NCBI GenBank assembly: GCA_902526435.1
Contig: CABZLA010000007.1
Span: 1-48,399, forward strand
DNA length: 48,399 bases
Origin: an uncultured Prochlorococcus sp.
GTDB taxonomy: Bacteria > Cyanobacteriota > Cyanobacteriia > PCC-6307 > Cyanobiaceae
Direction: 5' to 3'
Shown piece after piece: positions 8,901 through 19,022 of this stretch. The notes below the pieces were generated by a model. That model had not been told where the DNA came from. It ran no database searches and saw nothing but the letters and a program-made list of their open reading frames with translations. Numbering within the stretch: the stretch's first letter is position 1; each line of letters starts with the position of its first letter. Made by a program: the position numbers and the translations under genes.

Positions 8901-9896
8901 GTGACAACTTTTATCACGGCAGTAGAAAATGAAGAGCCAACTTTTAATCTAACTAATAGTCGACTTAGGTTAGTTAGTGGAACTTCTAATCCTAAATTAG
9001 CTGAAGAAATTGCATCATATTTAGGGATTGAAAATGTTCCCTTAGTATCTAAAAGATTTGCTGATGGGGAACTTTATGTTCAAATTCAACAATCTATAAG
9101 AGGTTGTGATGTATTTCTTATTCAACCTACATGCGCTCCTGTTAATGATAGTTTAATGGAGTTGATGATTATGGTTGATGCTTGTAAAAGAGCTTCAGCC
9201 AGACAAATTACAGCGGTAATTCCATATTTTGGATATGCAAGGGCGGATAGAAAAACTTCAGGAAGAGAGTCAATTACAGCAAAGCTTACAGCAAATTTAC
9301 TTGAGAAGTCAGGCGTGGATAGAGTTCTTGCCATGGATTTACATTCAGCCCAAATACAAGGATATTTTGATATTCCTTGCGATCATATATATGGATCTCC
9401 TGTCTTAATTGATTATCTTGAATCTCTAAAGTTAGAGGAAGTTGTTGTTGTATCTCCTGATGTGGGTGGAGTAGCCAGAGCCAGAGCATTTGCCAAATTA
9501 ATGAATGATGCTCCATTAGCGATTATTGATAAAAGACGATCCGCTCATAATATTGCCGAGAGTTTGACCGTTATTGGTGAAGTTAAGGGGAAAACGGCTA
9601 TTCTTATAGATGACATGATTGATACTGGCGGTACTATTTGTTCAGGTGCAAATTTATTAAAAAAAGAAGGTGCAAAGAGAATTTTCGCATGTGCTTCTCA
9701 TGCAGTTTTCTCTCCACCTTCTTATGAAAGATTAAGTTCAAAAGATTTATTTGAACAAGTTATAGTTACTAACAGTATTCCAGTCATTGATAATTGCGAC
9801 TTTCCTCAGTTAAAAGTACTTTCTGTAGCAAATATGTTAGGAGAGGCAATATGGAGAATTCATGAAGAAAGTTCGGTAAGCTCTATGTTTAGATAA
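8901..9896 (+). CDS. prs: Ribose-phosphate pyrophosphokinase (PRPP synthase)
   Basis: Prs makes PRPP from ribose-5-phosphate and ATP for purine, pyrimidine, histidine, tryptophan and NAD synthesis. The 331-residue class I enzyme shows GTSNPKLAEEIASYLG, the RFADGE segment near residue 52, the ATP-binding YFGYARADRK, His148 in MDLHSAQIQGYFD, and the PRPP-binding loop DDMIDTGGT (237-245). Start: GTG at 8901. The N-terminal extension of about 20 residues before RLRLVSGTSNP is usual in cyanobacteria. It converges on the next gene with only 5 bases between stop codons. Confidence 0.96.
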   Translation: MTTFITAVENEEPTFNLTNSRLRLVSGTSNPKLAEEIASYLGIENVPLVSKRFADGELYVQIQQSIRGCDVFLIQPTCAPVNDSLMELMIMVDACKRASARQITAVIPYFGYARADRKTSGRESITAKLTANLLEKSGVDRVLAMDLHSAQIQGYFDIPCDHIYGSPVLIDYLESLKLEEVVVVSPDVGGVARARAFAKLMNDAPLAIIDKRRSAHNIAESLTVIGEVKGKTAILIDDMIDTGGTICSGANLLKKEGAKRIFACASHAVFSPPSYERLSSKDLFEQVIVTNSIPVIDNCDFPQLKVLSVANMLGEAIWRIHEESSVSSMFR

Positions 9897-9901
9897 TAAT
9901 T

Positions 9902-10330
9902 TTATTTTTTATTTTCTTTAAGTATTTTTGTAACTTTTTTAGACACTTCTTTTGGAACGCTATCAGGGCAATATTGTATAGCTGTAGTAACTATTTGAAA
10001 TTCTGCACCGGCAAATAATTTTTCTCTTTCTAATTTGTCATCCCCTAATTCTTTTACCGCTCCTCCATGTTTACCCTCAACTACTTGTACATAGGTGGCA
10101 GTTGCCACTCCTAAAGCTTTTGGAAATTCTATACCAGCTTTTGAAGCTATACAAAGATATGAAGCCCCCATACCTTTATATAAATATAAATCTTGTTCCG
10201 TAGCCGGTTGTAATTTCTTGTTGGCTTTTATTTCTTTTTTTAATATTGTTATGTCAAAAAAAGTTAAATATAAAAATATAGGAAGACCTAAAATCTTAAA
10301 AAATTTATTTGAAGACAAATTTATAAACAT
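9902..10330 (-). CDS. Conserved cyanobacterial protein with N-terminal signal/anchor, function unknown
   Basis: The 142-residue protein starts with a hydrophobic stretch (about residues 10-30) that can act as a signal peptide or membrane anchor. It is followed by a globular, alanine-rich part with two cysteines (SYLCIASKAG and AIQYCPDSVP) and a lysine-rich tail. The two cysteines could form a disulfide outside the cytoplasm. I do not recognise a named domain. The sequence looks like a small exported protein conserved among marine picocyanobacteria, but that is from memory of similar genes. It lies 70 bases downstream of the next minus-strand gene and ends 5 bases from prs. Confidence 0.6.
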   Translation of the reverse strand: MFINLSSNKFFKILGLPIFLYLTFFDITILKKEIKANKKLQPATEQDLYLYKGMGASYLCIASKAGIEFPKALGVATATYVQVVEGKHGGAVKELGDDKLEREKLFAGAEFQIVTTAIQYCPDSVPKEVSKKVTKILKENKK

Positions 10331-10400
10331 TAATCAATTATTTTTATTTACTTTTTAAAGATAACATTTTTTATTTTTAAACTAAATTAGCAAATAAAAT

Positions 10401-10943
10401 TTATGTAATAATTTTTATTTCATGATGATTCTCTACTATTTTAAGTTTATTTTTATTCCATGAATATATAACCCTATATCTATAATTATCTCCGTCAATA
10501 AGTCTAGTGTGCTCAAGTATATACCAGTCTTCGTATGACGATTCGAAAATCATCTCATGTTCATCAACTTGTTTAATATTGGATATTCCATCAATATCAC
10601 TTAAATAAAATTTTTCTCTAATTAATTGGTGATCCTTTATAAATGCTTGCATTTCGCCTTTTTCTTTGTATTTGGGATGTTCATCAAAAAAACTATATTT
10701 CTTTTCTGGATACCAAGAGAATTTATAATGAGATTCCCATTCTTTTTTATTTGCAAGAGACTCAATATTTATGAACATGCAAAGGTTGTAAGTTTTCCTC
10801 TCTTCTTCGAGATAATATGTCCTATTGGATTTCCAAAGTCCAATATTACGAGAGAACCATCTTTTTAAATTACTATCTAGGCTTACTTCAGGGGAATTAT
10901 ATCCACCGTAATTAATGTTATTATTTTGACTTTCAACAACCAT
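10401..10943 (-). CDS. Possible CpcS/CpeS-like calycin-fold protein (bilin lyase family candidate)
   Basis: This 180-residue protein has an N-terminal FSRNIGLWKSNRTYYL element (about residues 29-44). It matches in pattern the FF..S.G.W.S.RT..HL start of CpcS/CpeS chromophore lyases, which attach bilins to phycobiliproteins. The C-terminal half, with alternating aromatic and charged strands (EHTRLIDGDNYRYRVIYSW), is consistent with a lipocalin-like beta barrel. Known family members bind bilins. If the host lacks phycobilisomes, the target would be a residual phycoerythrin or another tetrapyrrole protein. The family call is by pattern only; a DUF3598-type barrel protein is an alternative. It is divergent from sasA across 106 bases. 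Confidence 0.5.
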   Translation of the reverse strand: MVVESQNNNINYGGYNSPEVSLDSNLKRWFSRNIGLWKSNRTYYLEEERKTYNLCMFINIESLANKKEWESHYKFSWYPEKKYSFFDEHPKYKEKGEMQAFIKDHQLIREKFYLSDIDGISNIKQVDEHEMIFESSYEDWYILEHTRLIDGDNYRYRVIYSWNKNKLKIVENHHEIKIIT

Positions 10944-11049
10944 TTATAAATATCGACTGTTTATTTAATAGCTTAACTGTAAAATATATATAAATATCTT
11001 AATGTGTTTATAAGCAAAAACAGCTTATCAAAACTTCTAGGTAAACGAT

Positions 11050-12168
11050 TTGAATGAAAAAAAGGAATTAAAACTAATATTAATAGCTGCTAGAAATCAT
11101 CTTTCTAGAGGAGATCTTAAATCATTACTATCTTATTTAGAGTCTGATGACTGCGAGTTTGAGATTTCACTTCAGATTTCTGAACCAACGGAACAACCTG
11201 AACTACTTGAGTTGCATAGATTGGTTGCTATTCCCGCTCTTATTAAAGTTTCACCAGCTCCAAAGCAAATATTTGCAGGAAGTAATATTTTTGTTCAGTT
11301 GCAGACTTGGTTGCCTAGGTGGAAACAGGAGGGAGTTACACAGAATTTAGGTATTAATCTTCAACCTTCTAAATTAGATTCAATTAGAACACAAAAAGAG
11401 TTTCTACTTGAGGAAGAATTATTGGTAATTAGACAAGAAAATGAGACACTTACAAAAAGAATCGAATCACAAGAAAGACTGCTAAGAATGGTTGCACATG
11501 AATTAAGAACGCCCCTAACGGCAGCAACTCTTGCTATTCAAAGTCAAAAACTAGGACAAATTGATATAAAAAAATTGCAAGACGTAATTAAACGACGTTT
11601 AGAAGAAATTGAACTTTTATCTCAAGATCTTCTTGAGGTTGGAACAACTAAATGGGAAGCTCTTTTTAATCCTCAAAAAATTGATTTAGGTAATATAAGT
11701 GCTGAAGCAATTCTTGAATTAGAAAAGTTTTGGAGATTAAGGAAGATAGAAATTGATACTGACATACCATCTGATCTTCCAAGCGTATATGCAGATCAAA
11801 GAAGAATGAGACAGGTATTTTTAAATTTAATTGAAAATGCTCTCAAATTTTCAGAAGATTCTGGAAGAATTAAAATTGCATTGATTCACAAAACAAATCA
11901 ATGGGTAGAAATAACGATTTGTGACAAAGGTGCTGGAATTCCAGTAAGTGAGCAAAAAAGAATATTTCTTGATAGAGTTAGACTACCACAGACATCTGAG
12001 GGGACATCAGGATTTGGTATTGGCCTATCTGTTTGCAGAAGAATTGTTGAAGTACATGGAGGGAGAATATGGGTTGTATCAGAAGTTGGTGAAGGTTCAT
12101 GCTTTCATTTTACCGTTCCAGTGTGGCAAGGCCAAAATAAAGATCAACAACACTTGACGAAAGGATAG
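11050..12168 (+). CDS. sasA: Adaptive-response sensory histidine kinase SasA (circadian clock output)
   Basis: SasA binds KaiC through an N-terminal KaiB-like thioredoxin-fold domain and phosphorylates the response regulator RpaA, setting day/night transcription. In this 372-residue protein, residues about 7-95 are KaiB-like ([17 protein letters not shown], then [14 protein letters not shown] and WLPRW). Residues about 145-210 are the HisKA domain with His150 in [12 protein letters not shown]. The HATPase domain follows with [11 protein letters not shown] (N box), CDKGAGIP (G1) and [18 protein letters not shown]. The start is TTG at 11050; the nearby ATG is out of frame and the KaiB-like strand begins only six residues in. 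A tRNA-Glu gene follows after 41 bases. Confidence 0.95.
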   Translation: MNEKKELKLILIAARNHLSRGDLKSLLSYLESDDCEFEISLQISEPTEQPELLELHRLVAIPALIKVSPAPKQIFAGSNIFVQLQTWLPRWKQEGVTQNLGINLQPSKLDSIRTQKEFLLEEELLVIRQENETLTKRIESQERLLRMVAHELRTPLTAATLAIQSQKLGQIDIKKLQDVIKRRLEEIELLSQDLLEVGTTKWEALFNPQKIDLGNISAEAILELEKFWRLRKIEIDTDIPSDLPSVYADQRRMRQVFLNLIENALKFSEDSGRIKIALIHKTNQWVEITICDKGAGIPVSEQKRIFLDRVRLPQTSEGTSGFGIGLSVCRRIVEVHGGRIWVVSEVGEGSCFHFTVPVWQGQNKDQQHLTKG

Positions 12169-12209
12169 CTTTACTCCTAATTTTTTATAAGCTATTGAGC
12201 TATTTCCTT

Positions 12210-12282
12210 GGCCCCATCGTCTAGAGGCCTAGGACACCTCCCTTTCACGGAGGCGACAGGGGTTCGAATCCCCTTGGGGCTA
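12210..12282 (+). tRNA. trnE: tRNA-Glu (anticodon TTC)
   Basis: The 73-base gene folds into a complete cloverleaf. The acceptor stem is GGCCCCA with TGGGGCT, the D arm contains GTCTAGAGGCCTAGGAC, the anticodon stem is CCTCC/GGAGG around loop CTTTCAC with anticodon TTC, and the T arm is AGGGGTTCGAATCCCCT. The 3' CCA is not encoded. In cyanobacteria glutamyl-tRNA is also the substrate of glutamyl-tRNA reductase, the first step of chlorophyll and heme synthesis. A TATAAG hexamer about 20 bases upstream (12185-12190) may be part of its own promoter, or it may be read through from sasA. Confidence 0.97.
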
Positions 12283-12309
12283 TAAATTAATTTTCGAAAT
12301 TTTAATTAT

Positions 12310-12846
12310 TTATTTTATGGAGGCTTTTGCTTGCTTATCTACTGCAATCAAATTTTCAGAAAGGTCTTTTTTTAACCTTTTTTCTATCATTCCTATTGGC
12401 ATCCATTGACAACCCTGAACAGTTAGATCATAAATTAATGAGTTTTTTGAAGTGTCTTTTATTTTTTTAATTTTCCAGCTTCCTTCAAATCTTCTGAAAT
12501 CTCCTTTTATTAGACTAAATTTTAATAAACCTTGTTCCTTCTCTTCGTATAGATCAATAGTAACTTCCGCTGAAAATTTCATTCCAAGGAAATCTTGAGC
12601 GCCAACTTGTTTTAGATGAACATTATTATTATTTTTATAAATTCTTCTACTAGATAACAAATTTGGGATATAAAGATTTAGGCGGTCATAATCAGTTAGT
12701 ACATTCCATAAAGAGTCGAAAGTAGCAGAAGTAGTTAACTGAGCAGCAAGTCTTCTTGTTCCACCAGAAAGCTTCTCCATGGTCTGCTCAATTGTTCTAT
12801 AACCATCATCTTGAAAATGAGTTGCTAATCTTTGAGAATTATTCAT
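12310..12846 (-). CDS. START-like / SRPBCC-fold protein (polyketide cyclase-dehydrase superfamily)
   Basis: From ATG at 12846 this gives 178 residues starting MNNSQRLATHFQ. An in-frame extension to 12903 would add a hydrophobic and tyrosine-rich leader that looks non-coding, so the shorter start is preferred. The pattern RLAAQLTTSATFDSLWNVLTDYDRLNLYIPNLLSSR, then QVGAQDFLGMKF, FRRFEGSW and a C-terminal helix, is the SRPBCC fold (Coq10/oligoketide cyclase-like). Such proteins bind a hydrophobic ligand in a cavity. Related cyanobacterial and plastid proteins are of unknown function, possibly lipid or pigment binding. It is convergent with tRNA-Glu and divergent from petH. Confidence 0.75.
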   Translation of the reverse strand: MNNSQRLATHFQDDGYRTIEQTMEKLSGGTRRLAAQLTTSATFDSLWNVLTDYDRLNLYIPNLLSSRRIYKNNNNVHLKQVGAQDFLGMKFSAEVTIDLYEEKEQGLLKFSLIKGDFRRFEGSWKIKKIKDTSKNSLIYDLTVQGCQWMPIGMIEKRLKKDLSENLIAVDKQAKASIK

Positions 12847-12903
12847 AGATGAATTTTTTATTAAATAAAAAATTATTCCTGTGTAACTATACCGATAAAA
12901 CAA

Positions 12904-14182
<1,279 letters not shown>

Positions 14183-14294
14183 ATTTCGCTTTAAAATTTT
14201 TTTAAAAAATATAAGACTTTTTTGGTTTAGACACAAAATGTAGCTAATTAACCAAAAAGAGACGATTTTATCTATATAAGACTTATAAAAAGAT
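14183..14294 (+). promoter_or_regulatory. petH-zwf intergenic region with an inverted repeat
   Basis: This gap contains a 9-bp inverted repeat, TTTTTGGTT at 14219-14227 and AACCAAAAA at 14250-14258, separated by 22 bases. The long loop and the missing T-run after the second arm make it a poor terminator. It could be an operator or simply chance. The zwf promoter should also lie here; TATATAAG at 14273-14280 is close to the start codon and may be too near for a usual -10. Confidence 0.25.
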
Positions 14295-15818
14295 ATGCCC
14301 TCAACCTTAAGTAATCCTCTTAGATTAGGTTTGCGACAAGAAAGAGTGATACCTCCACAATGCCTAATAATATTTGGAGCTAGTGGAGATCTTACTCATA
14401 GGAAACTTATTCCTGCCTTATTTGAACTTTATTTGCAAAGAAGGATCCCTAGTGAATTCGCTATAGTTGGATGTGCAAGAAGGCCTTGGAGTGATCAAGA
14501 TTTTAAGGAAAAAATGAAAACTAAGTTAGCTGATCAAATATCTGAAAATGAAAAGGAATGGGAACAGTTTTCAAATTATCTATTTTATGAACCTGTTGAT
14601 TTGCAGCAAAGCGATCATGTTGTAAGACTTTCCAAAAGATTAAACGAAATTGATAAAATACAGGCTACGCATGGAAATAAGACCTTCTACTTATCAGTAT
14701 CTCCAAACTTCTATGGAAGTGGATGCAAGGCTCTAAAGGCTGCTGGACTTATAGATGATCCTAAAAAAAGTCGAATCGTGATTGAAAAACCTTTTGGAAG
14801 AGATTATTCAAGTGCGAAGAAATTAAATAAGATCGTTCAAAGTTGTGCAGATGAAAGTCAGATATATCGAATAGATCATTATTTGGGGAAAGAGACTGTT
14901 CAAAACATTCTGGTTATGAGATTTGCTAATACTATTTTTGAACCTATATGGAATAGGAATTATATTTCAAGTGTTCAAATAACATCATCGGAAACAGTTG
15001 GGGTTGAAGATAGAGCTGGTTATTATGAAAGTTCTGGAGCTTTAAGAGATATGCTCCAAAATCATTTAACTCAAATGCTTGCTGTTACTGCAATGGAGCC
15101 TCCTGGTAAATTCGAACCTGAGGCAATAAGAAATGAAAAAGCAAAAGTTCTTCAAGCTTCAAAACTTGCCGATGAGAATGAACCTTGGAATTGCTGTATT
15201 AGGGGACAGTATGCAAAAGGAGGAAATAGTCTAAAAAGACTTAAAGGTTATAGAGATGAAGATGGAGTAAATTTAAACAGTACAACAGAAACTTATATTG
15301 CTACAAAAGTATTTATTGATAATTGGCGATGGCAAGGAGTTCCTTTCTACTTAAGAACTGGCAAAAGACTACCTAAAAGACTTGGAGAAATTGTATTAAC
15401 ATTTAAAGATGTCCCAGTACATTTATTTGAATCAACAATAATTAATCCTGCGCCAAATCAGCTTATTCTTAGGATTCAACCTAATGAAGGAGCTACTTTT
15501 AAATTTGAAGTCAAATCACCTGGTTCTGGAATGAAATCTAGACCAGTTGAGATGGAATTTTCTTACGATGAATCTTTTGGAGAACCTTCTGATGAAGGTT
15601 ATGTAAGATTGTTGGCTGATGCCATGCTTTCTGATCCTACCTTGTTCACAAGAAGTGATGAGGTTGAAGCTGCTTGGAAACTTTATACACCATTAATAGA
15701 ATTAATGGAAGATTCTCCTTGGAAGTTACCTATTCATAAATATGAATCAATGACTTGGGGACCTCCTGAATCAGATCAATTACTTTCCAAAGACAATATT
15801 TTCTGGCGCAGACCCTAA
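14295..15818 (+). CDS. zwf: Glucose-6-phosphate 1-dehydrogenase
   Basis: Zwf oxidises glucose-6-phosphate to 6-phosphogluconolactone with NADP+. It is the entry to the oxidative pentose phosphate pathway, which supplies NADPH in the dark. The 507-residue protein has the dinucleotide motif FGASGDLTHRK (about 27-37), EKPFG (164-168) and the active-site signature RIDHYLGKE (192-200). The C-terminal domain includes FYLRTGKRL. Cyanobacterial Zwf is redox-controlled through OpcA and thioredoxin; opcA follows after 7 bases, clearly as an operon. Confidence 0.97.
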   Translation: MPSTLSNPLRLGLRQERVIPPQCLIIFGASGDLTHRKLIPALFELYLQRRIPSEFAIVGCARRPWSDQDFKEKMKTKLADQISENEKEWEQFSNYLFYEPVDLQQSDHVVRLSKRLNEIDKIQATHGNKTFYLSVSPNFYGSGCKALKAAGLIDDPKKSRIVIEKPFGRDYSSAKKLNKIVQSCADESQIYRIDHYLGKETVQNILVMRFANTIFEPIWNRNYISSVQITSSETVGVEDRAGYYESSGALRDMLQNHLTQMLAVTAMEPPGKFEPEAIRNEKAKVLQASKLADENEPWNCCIRGQYAKGGNSLKRLKGYRDEDGVNLNSTTETYIATKVFIDNWRWQGVPFYLRTGKRLPKRLGEIVLTFKDVPVHLFESTIINPAPNQLILRIQPNEGATFKFEVKSPGSGMKSRPVEMEFSYDESFGEPSDEGYVRLLADAMLSDPTLFTRSDEVEAAWKLYTPLIELMEDSPWKLPIHKYESMTWGPPESDQLLSKDNIFWRRP

Positions 15819-15825
15819 CTTTATA

Positions 15826-17127
15826 ATGAAACCTCAATTAACACTTCAAACCCCATTAGAACTACCTCATCAAGAAATAACTAATTATTTAAATCAATTA
15901 TGGATTTCTGAAGATGAAGATAGCTCTGGAGCAAATACTTTTACTTTGATGGTTTGGCAGCCTGCATGGCTTGAACAATGTTTAGTTCAATCAGGATTAA
16001 TAAGTGGACCAATTACAGGAACATTAAGTCCAGAGATAATAAAAATTGCTAAAAATTTAATTATAGATAAAGGTTTATCACATACTACTTCCATATATAG
16101 TGAAGAGTTGTTGACTTTATTGAAGGAAAATTTATCAAATAATGATTTTGAAGACTTTAGAGGGCAATTCTTTGAATCTTCAATAAGTACATTAAATCCT
16201 AGAAGATTAATTACCTTAGCACCAACTTTAAATAAAGAATCTGAGATAAAAACTTTTGTATCTGCCTATTGCCCACTTAGTGAAAATACTATAACTCAAC
16301 CTATATGTGGTGATTTAGTTGTCATAAGAGGTGACTCTAATTCTATTAAGAAGAAAGGATTAAAAATTATTGATGACCTATCTATAAAAGATTTACCCAG
16401 CTGGTTATGGTGGAATGGCAACCTTGATGAATCACAAGAAATTTTTAATTATTTTACCGATCAGGGTATTAGGTTAATTATTGATACTGCAAATGGGTCG
16501 CCTAAAAGATGCTTGAAAATCCTTTATCAATCAATAAAATTAAATAAGGCTATTAATGATTTAAATTGGGTAAGACTTAAAAGTTGGCGAGAATCATTAG
16601 CAATGATTTTTGATCCTCCATCAAGGAGACCTGTATTAGATCATATCTCAGATATTGATGTAGATATAGCAGAAGGTAATTTTCTCCAAGCTTTACTTTT
16701 AATTTCTTGGATTAGTGACAAACTAAAATGGGAATTTTCAAAAATAGATAAACATGGAGAATTAATAAAAATTGAATTCAAAAGAAATAATGGTGAGAAA
16801 ATTTCGACATGCATAAATCCTGTACCTTTAGGAAATCCAAGTATACATTCTGGCCAAGTGATTGGATTAAGGTTGATTTCCAAAATTAGTGAGGTTCGTA
16901 AAAACAATACTTGTGTAATTCTTGGCTGTGAATCTGTTGAATGTATGAGACTTGAAGCAGGAGGTATGGCTGATATGCAATTAATAGAGCAAGTCGTTCC
17001 CAACGCTTTTTCTTCCTCAGAATCAGATGTAAGTAATTTATTGGGAAGTAGTAGAGGAAATACCAGCCCACTTTTTGAAAATGCTATCAAGGTCGCAGTA
17101 CAAATATTTAATGGTTTTAATAAATAA
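15826..17127 (+). CDS. opcA: OpcA, allosteric effector of glucose-6-phosphate dehydrogenase
   Basis: The 433-residue protein begins with PLELPHQEITNYLNQLW and carries the conserved GDLVVIRGD block, the SWLWWNGNLDES segment, and the C-terminal LGCESVECMRLEAGGMADMQLIEQV region typical of the OpcA/Glc-6-P dehydrogenase subunit family. In Synechococcus and Nostoc OpcA is needed to assemble and activate Zwf, and it is found only in cyanobacteria and actinobacteria. Position directly after zwf supports the call. Cysteines in CESVEC are candidates for the redox switch, which I infer rather than know. cobB starts 10 bases later. Confidence 0.95.
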   Translation: MKPQLTLQTPLELPHQEITNYLNQLWISEDEDSSGANTFTLMVWQPAWLEQCLVQSGLISGPITGTLSPEIIKIAKNLIIDKGLSHTTSIYSEELLTLLKENLSNNDFEDFRGQFFESSISTLNPRRLITLAPTLNKESEIKTFVSAYCPLSENTITQPICGDLVVIRGDSNSIKKKGLKIIDDLSIKDLPSWLWWNGNLDESQEIFNYFTDQGIRLIIDTANGSPKRCLKILYQSIKLNKAINDLNWVRLKSWRESLAMIFDPPSRRPVLDHISDIDVDIAEGNFLQALLLISWISDKLKWEFSKIDKHGELIKIEFKRNNGEKISTCINPVPLGNPSIHSGQVIGLRLISKISEVRKNNTCVILGCESVECMRLEAGGMADMQLIEQVVPNAFSSSESDVSNLLGSSRGNTSPLFENAIKVAVQIFNGFNK

Positions 17128-17137
17128 AACTAATTAA

Positions 17138-18532
17138 ATGCCTTGTGTAATATCTTCTCCTTCAACTGATAGTGGGAAAACTACTTTAGCTCTGTTGATT
17201 TCTTGTTGGGCTTTTTCAAAAGGGATAAAAATACAAACTTTCAAGGTTGGACCAGATTATCTTGATCAACAACAACTTAGTTCAATTGGCCAACCTATTT
17301 GTCGAAATTTAGATATTTTTTTAAGTGGTGAAGATTGGGTTCAAAAAAATTTTTTAAAGCATTCTTTGAAATATGAGCTCTCATTGATAGAGGGAGCCAT
17401 GGGTCTTTTTGATGGATTAGGTGCAACTGCTTATTCAAGTACTGCAAATGTTGCCAAACTTCTGGATACTCCAATAATTTTTATTGTTAATGCTAAAGGT
17501 CAAGTAACCTCTCTTCTTCCAACAGTTAGAGGTTTTAGAGATTTTGATAATGAATTATCAATAAAAGGAATTATATTTAACAATGTCAATTCAGATAGAC
17601 ATAAAAGATTAATTAGAGAAGTTTTTAAAAATGAAGATATCGAAATTCTTGGTTTTTTACCTTCCGATTCAAAAATAACTGTTAATAAAGCTAATTTAGG
17701 TTTAATTTCTCCATTGGATAGTGATAGAAAAATTGATGTTGATTATTTTGCAAGTTTTGCTGAAAAAAATCTTGATGTTGCTTCTCTAATCAAATTCCTG
17801 AAATCCCCTCCAAAAAAAAATATATTAAATACCACTATTAGTAATGATTTTAAAATAGATAAAAATAAACCTATCGTAATTGCAGAAGATAAAATCTTTC
17901 ATTTCCAATATCCTGAAACGAAAGAGTTTCTTGATGAAATAGGAATTCCTCTAATTTCATGGAGCATTTTTAATAATGAAGAAATTCCAAATGAGGCTTC
18001 ATCTTTAATTATTCCAGGAGGGTTTCCTGAAAAATATGCTAATCATATAAGTAATTCAGATAAAAGCTTAAAGTCATTAAGAGAATTCCGTAAAAAAGGA
18101 TTTATTTATGCAGAGTGTGGTGGGATGATGATCTTAGGAGATTTAATAAAAGATGAAAATGGTAACAACCATAAAATGAGTGGAATATTACCTTTTAATT
18201 CAATAAAAAGTAATTTGTCGGTAGGTTATAGATATATAAAAGGTCTTAAAGACACTCCAATAATTAAACAAAATCAATTAATTAGAGGACATGAATTTCA
18301 TTATTGGGAAGTTGAACGTTCTTCATCAGAATTTGAGTTAAAAAAAAATGAATTTAATAGCCAATTATCTTTTCCATGGAAAATTAAATCGTGGGAGACT
18401 AAATTTAAAAATGAAGGATGGTCAGATAACAAATTACATGCAAGTTGGATTCATTTACATTTACCAAGTTGCCCAGAAGCTGCAAAAAACTTTGTAAATG
18501 CTACGCAAGTTAATTATTCTCAAGATTCTTAA
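17138..18532 (+). CDS. cobB: Cobyrinic acid a,c-diamide synthase
   Basis: CobB/CbiA amidates the a and c side chains of cobyrinate, using glutamine and ATP, in anaerobic-type (pseudo)cobalamin synthesis. The 464-residue protein has a P-loop SSPSTDSGKTT (about 6-16), the KVGPDYLD motif, GAMGLFDG (87-94), and a C-terminal class I-like glutaminase domain with nucleophile Cys327 in AECGGMM, GGFPE and a late HLHLPSCPEAA. It is the last gene of the petH-zwf-opcA-cobB run. Its stop overlaps the convergent DUF212 gene by 4 bases. Confidence 0.93.
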   Translation: MPCVISSPSTDSGKTTLALLISCWAFSKGIKIQTFKVGPDYLDQQQLSSIGQPICRNLDIFLSGEDWVQKNFLKHSLKYELSLIEGAMGLFDGLGATAYSSTANVAKLLDTPIIFIVNAKGQVTSLLPTVRGFRDFDNELSIKGIIFNNVNSDRHKRLIREVFKNEDIEILGFLPSDSKITVNKANLGLISPLDSDRKIDVDYFASFAEKNLDVASLIKFLKSPPKKNILNTTISNDFKIDKNKPIVIAEDKIFHFQYPETKEFLDEIGIPLISWSIFNNEEIPNEASSLIIPGGFPEKYANHISNSDKSLKSLREFRKKGFIYAECGGMMILGDLIKDENGNNHKMSGILPFNSIKSNLSVGYRYIKGLKDTPIIKQNQLIRGHEFHYWEVERSSSEFELKKNEFNSQLSFPWKIKSWETKFKNEGWSDNKLHASWIHLHLPSCPEAAKNFVNATQVNYSQDS

Positions 18533-19008
18533 TTTATTACCAAATTAATTATGTTTAGAGGTGAACCTATAAAAACTATTCCTGGTAATGTAATTAGTGG
18601 GCCTAAAAGACTTCCTACAATAACTTCAAATTTTGTATGACCAAGAGTTTCTTTTAAAGCCAATTGAGACTCAGGATCTAATTTCTTTGCTAGTTTGTTA
18701 ATTTCTGCAGCCTGAATACCGGCTGATTTTCTAACCCCACTGGCGTCGTACATAACAATTAGTGAAAGTGCAATCGCTAATGCAAATATTGGGTTATCAA
18801 AGCCTAATTGAAAACCTATTCCTGATGTAGTACCAGTTATTAAAGCAGAATGACTTGAGGGCATCCCTCCTGTTTCAAACATAATTCCAAATCTAATCTT
18901 TCCTGTTGAAAAGAAATTAAATATAATTTTAAAAAATTGAGCTACTAAACAAGATAATAAACTCCAGAAAAGAACTGAATTATCAAAGAAAGCTGAAAAT
19001 TCTAACAT
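18529..19008 (-). CDS. DUF212 / YuiD-like membrane protein (acid phosphatase/haloperoxidase-related)
   Basis: The 159-residue protein has four or so hydrophobic segments and the family pattern GGMPSSHSALITG (about residues 47-59) and MYDASGVRKSAGIQA. This is the DUF212 family, distantly related to PAP2/vanadium haloperoxidases. Its function is unknown; a lipid-phosphate phosphatase role has been suggested by fold. It lies 14 bases downstream of crtE in the same direction, a pairing that could tie it to isoprenoid phosphates, but that is inference. Its stop overlaps the cobB stop by 4 bases. Confidence 0.85.
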   Translation of the reverse strand: MLEFSAFFDNSVLFWSLLSCLVAQFFKIIFNFFSTGKIRFGIMFETGGMPSSHSALITGTTSGIGFQLGFDNPIFALAIALSLIVMYDASGVRKSAGIQAAEINKLAKKLDPESQLALKETLGHTKFEVIVGSLLGPLITLPGIVFIGSPLNIINLVIN

Positions 19009-19022
19009 AAGTTAAATATTCT

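Noticed and set aside
12283-12309. Possible terminator after tRNA-Glu (AATTAA ... TTAATT)
   Set aside because: Only six A/T pairs, no G-C pairs and no following T-run; too weak to call.
16641-17090. A 149-residue minus-strand open frame inside opcA
   Set aside because: It is long for a shadow but fully antisense to the conserved C-terminal half of OpcA, with no recognisable motif.
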